Part shown: positions 61,958 to 64,000 of the stretch, piece by piece
How the letters are laid out: every line of letters begins with the position of its first letter
How positions within the stretch are numbered: the first letter of the stretch is position 1
Assembly: GCA_002399975.1 (NCBI GenBank)
Contig: DHER01000075.1
Location: 97,906 to 161,905, forward strand
DNA: 64,000 bases
DNA from: Firmicutes bacterium UBA4845
GTDB lineage: Bacteria; Bacillota; Clostridia; Tissierellales; Sedimentibacteraceae
Direction of reading: 5' to 3'
Translations under genes and position numbers: made by a program
The notes under the pieces: generated by a model
The model's database searches: none
The model's input: only the letters and a program-made list of their open reading frames with translations
Told to the model about the DNA's origin: nothing

Positions 61958-63739
61958 TTATTTTGATGCGTTCTGACCTGCAATTCTTCCGAATACTGTT
62001 ATATCTGCAATTGCATCACTTCCAAGTCTGTTAGTTCCGTGAATATCCCCAGTAACTTCACCTGCAGCAAATAATCCGTCTATTACCTCACCATTTGTAC
62101 CCATAACATTGGCGTCAGTATTAATTTTTAGTCCGCCCATTGTATGATGAACGGAAGGTTTAGAAACCATTATATAATAAGGGCCTTCGCCAAATGGAAC
62201 CAATTCTCCTCGTTTATTAAATTCCAAATCTTTGCCATCCTTTGCATACTGGTTATATTTTTCAACTGTTTTCTTAAGTTCTGCAGCATCTATATCAAAG
62301 AAATCTGCAGCTTCTCCTATTGTGTCTGCCTTAACCAACTGCTTTCTAAGAATCAGCCCATTGTACTCTGCTTCGTGTGTTACGGCTAAACCACTGTCTT
62401 TCATAGCGGATTCATCCCAGAACATATAGGATACTCCGCCTGTCTGTTCTATTACCGCATTAGAAATTACGTCTCTTCTTTCAAGTTCCTCAACAAATCT
62501 GTGACCTTCTTTATTTACAAGTATTGAGCGTCCTTCCATACGAACATCACCCACATATAACAAAGAACCTGACTGGGTATCACAAGTAGGATATGTCTGA
62601 ATAAATCCCATATCAACAAGCTGGGCTCCTATCTTTTCAGCCATAGTAATGCCATCTCCTGTACTTCCTACGGTATTAGTAGAAAGAATACTATCGTCCA
62701 TATCTTTATTGTATTTAACTCTCATGTCCAAATTGGCACCAAATCCGCCTGTTGCCATAATAACAGCCTTATTTGCATTATAAGTAATTGTCTGATCTCC
62801 ATATTGTGCCTTAACTCCTGTAACCTTGCCATCCTGGTTTTGAATAAGCTCCGTTGCAGCAGTATTTTTGTGAAGAGGTATATTTTTTTCATTTAATTTT
62901 GCTGTTAATTTACTTATCATTTCGTACCCTGAAGCGTTTTTAGGAACAAGACTTCTTTCTACCGAATGCCCTCCGAAAAACAGCATATTATCTTCAAATT
63001 CCATTCCGATGTAATCTTTTAACCAGTTTGCTCCATCCAAAGCATTTTCAGCCAGGATTCTTACCAGTGAAGGATCATTTTCATAATCTCCGCCTGCTAA
63101 TATATCATTATAGAATTGTTCTGTACTGTCTTCAATTCCTTCTTTAACCTGAATCCAGTTTCCGGGTGCAGCATATTCACCGCCTGAAATAAGAGTGTTG
63201 CCGCCTGGCATAGGCATTTTTTCAAGTACAATAACATCGGCTCCGTTATCTGCGGCAGTTATGGCAGCTGAAAGACCTGCTCCACCTGCACCTACTACTA
63301 TAACATCGGCCGTATATTCGGATTCTCTTTTTTCTCTTTCAACAGTTCCCGTTGATACAAGTGCACTTGAATCTGCTCCTGTCTTTGCAAAAGCATCCTT
63401 GACTGCTGTTCTAAAGCCTGCGGATGTTATTGTTGCACCTGACACAGAATCAACATCAATGCTGTTTGTAGCAATCATGTCTGATTTCATAATATCCATT
63501 GCATCTGACAGTCCTGATGTCTCATGGTGTTCTTTAACGTTAATGTCGGAAATTTTGCCATTAGAGATTGTCAATTCAACTACAATATTTCCTCCTCTTC
63601 CTACACCGGTTCCTTCATAAGTACCGTCTTTCACTTCACTTGTTTGTTCGTCTGTTGATTCAGGTGTTTGTGCCTGCCCACATCCTGTCATTCCCAATAT
63701 TAATATTAGAACAAGCAAAACAGACAAAATTCTTTTCAT
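61958..63739 (-). CDS. Extracytoplasmic FAD/FMN-dependent reductase lipoprotein (fumarate/urocanate reductase type)
   Basis: A 593-residue protein from the ATG at 63739 (behind GGAGG). A lipoprotein signal ends at the MTGC lipobox near residue 18. An FMN-binding domain (about 40-120) has the covalent flavinylation motif 'DSVSGATITSAG' near residue 102. The FAD domain starts 'ADVIVVGAGGAGLSAAITAA'. Active-site-type segments are 'EGRSILVNKEGHRFVEEL' and 'GTNRLGSDAIADITVFGR'. The family transfers electrons to fumarate, urocanate or similar acceptors outside the membrane; the specific acceptor cannot be read. It suggests anaerobic respiration. Confidence 0.9.
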   Translation of the reverse strand: MKRILSVLLVLILILGMTGCGQAQTPESTDEQTSEVKDGTYEGTGVGRGGNIVVELTISNGKISDINVKEHHETSGLSDAMDIMKSDMIATNSIDVDSVSGATITSAGFRTAVKDAFAKTGADSSALVSTGTVEREKRESEYTADVIVVGAGGAGLSAAITAADNGADVIVLEKMPMPGGNTLISGGEYAAPGNWIQVKEGIEDSTEQFYNDILAGGDYENDPSLVRILAENALDGANWLKDYIGMEFEDNMLFFGGHSVERSLVPKNASGYEMISKLTAKLNEKNIPLHKNTAATELIQNQDGKVTGVKAQYGDQTITYNANKAVIMATGGFGANLDMRVKYNKDMDDSILSTNTVGSTGDGITMAEKIGAQLVDMGFIQTYPTCDTQSGSLLYVGDVRMEGRSILVNKEGHRFVEELERRDVISNAVIEQTGGVSYMFWDESAMKDSGLAVTHEAEYNGLILRKQLVKADTIGEAADFFDIDAAELKKTVEKYNQYAKDGKDLEFNKRGELVPFGEGPYYIMVSKPSVHHTMGGLKINTDANVMGTNGEVIDGLFAAGEVTGDIHGTNRLGSDAIADITVFGRIAGQNASK

Positions 63740-63835
63740 AAGTATAATACCTCCAATAAAAAAATTTTCTAAATATATTTTATATGATAACTTGAACAGT
63801 TGCAAAAAATTGACATAAGCAAACTTTCATATGTT

Positions 63836-63863
63836 ATTATAATATAATGCCCTTTAATGTCAA
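63836..63863 (-). promoter_or_regulatory. Promoter of the FAD/FMN reductase gene
   Basis: TTGACA (63858-63863), 16 bases, TATAAT (63836-63841) on the minus strand, 100 bases before the ATG. Confidence 0.75.
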
Positions 63864-63915
63864 GAGAAATGCATTGCAAAATTAAATTAGTTCATACAAT
63901 ATTTATATTAATATG

Positions 63916-63984
63916 TTATGTAGAAATGGGCTGGAACCAACTTCCTTTATTATTGACAATGTCGAAAAAATGTAATATTTTCAT
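63916..63984 (-). CDS. Short ORF with a duplicated leader (22 residues)
   Basis: The ATG at 63984 is preceded by the same bases as the reductase gene: 23 positions including GGAGGTATTATACTT and ATGAAAA are identical to those at 63733-63756. The encoded 22 residues ('MKILHFFDIVNNKGSWFQPI', then ST) do not resemble a signal peptide. It may be a duplication scar, a leader peptide or a degenerate gene; the window ends 16 bases upstream. Confidence 0.35.
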   Translation of the reverse strand: MKILHFFDIVNNKGSWFQPIST

Positions 63985-64000
63985 AAGTATAATACCTCCA

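Noticed and set aside
1..64000. CRISPR arrays, tRNA or rRNA genes, prophage and intact insertion sequences
   Set aside because: None seen; no regularly spaced repeats, no transposase or integrase motifs, no cloverleaf sequence recognised.

Overview
The window is AT-rich DNA from an endospore-forming, flagellated member of the Bacillota, most likely a clostridial or Tissierellia-type anaerobe. The evidence is dipicolinate synthase genes, a gram-positive flagellar gene order, T-box and purine riboswitch leaders, strong AGGAGG ribosome binding sites, SLH and CAP surface proteins, and an HMG-CoA reductase/AtuA catabolic cluster. The genus cannot be fixed from the sequence.

Positions 485-31150 (minus strand) are a near-complete flagellar and chemotaxis locus. 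The early operon runs about 24.6 kb: flgB-flgC-fliE-fliF-fliG-fliH-fliI-fliJ-fliK-flgD-(TIGR02530)-flgE-flbD-motA-motB-fliM-fliY-cheY-fliO-fliP-fliQ-fliR-flhB-flhA-sigD-two rod/hook genes-fapA-like-cheC-cheD. In front of it lie a sigma-A promoter, a cyclic-di-GMP-I riboswitch and an intrinsic terminator whose pairing predicts an OFF switch. Upstream sits a late operon, flgM-flgN-flgK-flgL-yviE-fliW-csrA, and two cheW genes. FliA/SigD-type promoters (TAAA-N15-GCCGATAT or close) precede flgM and the first cheW. fliL, flhF, flhG, cheA, cheB, cheR and flagellin are absent here.

Positions 31217-32764 hold dpaA-dpaB (dipicolinate synthase) behind a sigma-K-like promoter. Positions 32774-39830 are a metabolic island on the minus strand: a TIM-barrel isomerase-like protein and a PAS/sigma-54 activator, then a sigma-54 promoter with a 50-bp palindrome, then a large AtuA-family protein, a small AtuA-like protein, class II HMG-CoA reductase and a GntP-type permease. 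This looks like a mevalonate or HMG-related catabolic operon with an unassigned AtuA step. It is the most novel part of the window.

Positions 39860-43415 encode a NitT/TauT-type ABC importer and three small proteins. Positions 43464-46192 are tldE-tldD. Positions 46340-48990 are accessory DNA: a type I toxin/antisense RNA locus, REP-like palindromes, a truncated secreted-protein gene, an orphan LytTR regulator and a frameshifted DUF4160 gene beside DUF2442. Positions 48994-64000 are mostly housekeeping: tyrS and valS with T-boxes, a CAP-domain secreted protein, PEP synthase, an NCS2 purine permease under a guanine riboswitch, a small four-cysteine protein, CstA, and an extracytoplasmic FAD/FMN fumarate-reductase-like lipoprotein. 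The start of an unrelated SLH-domain gene lies off the left edge.
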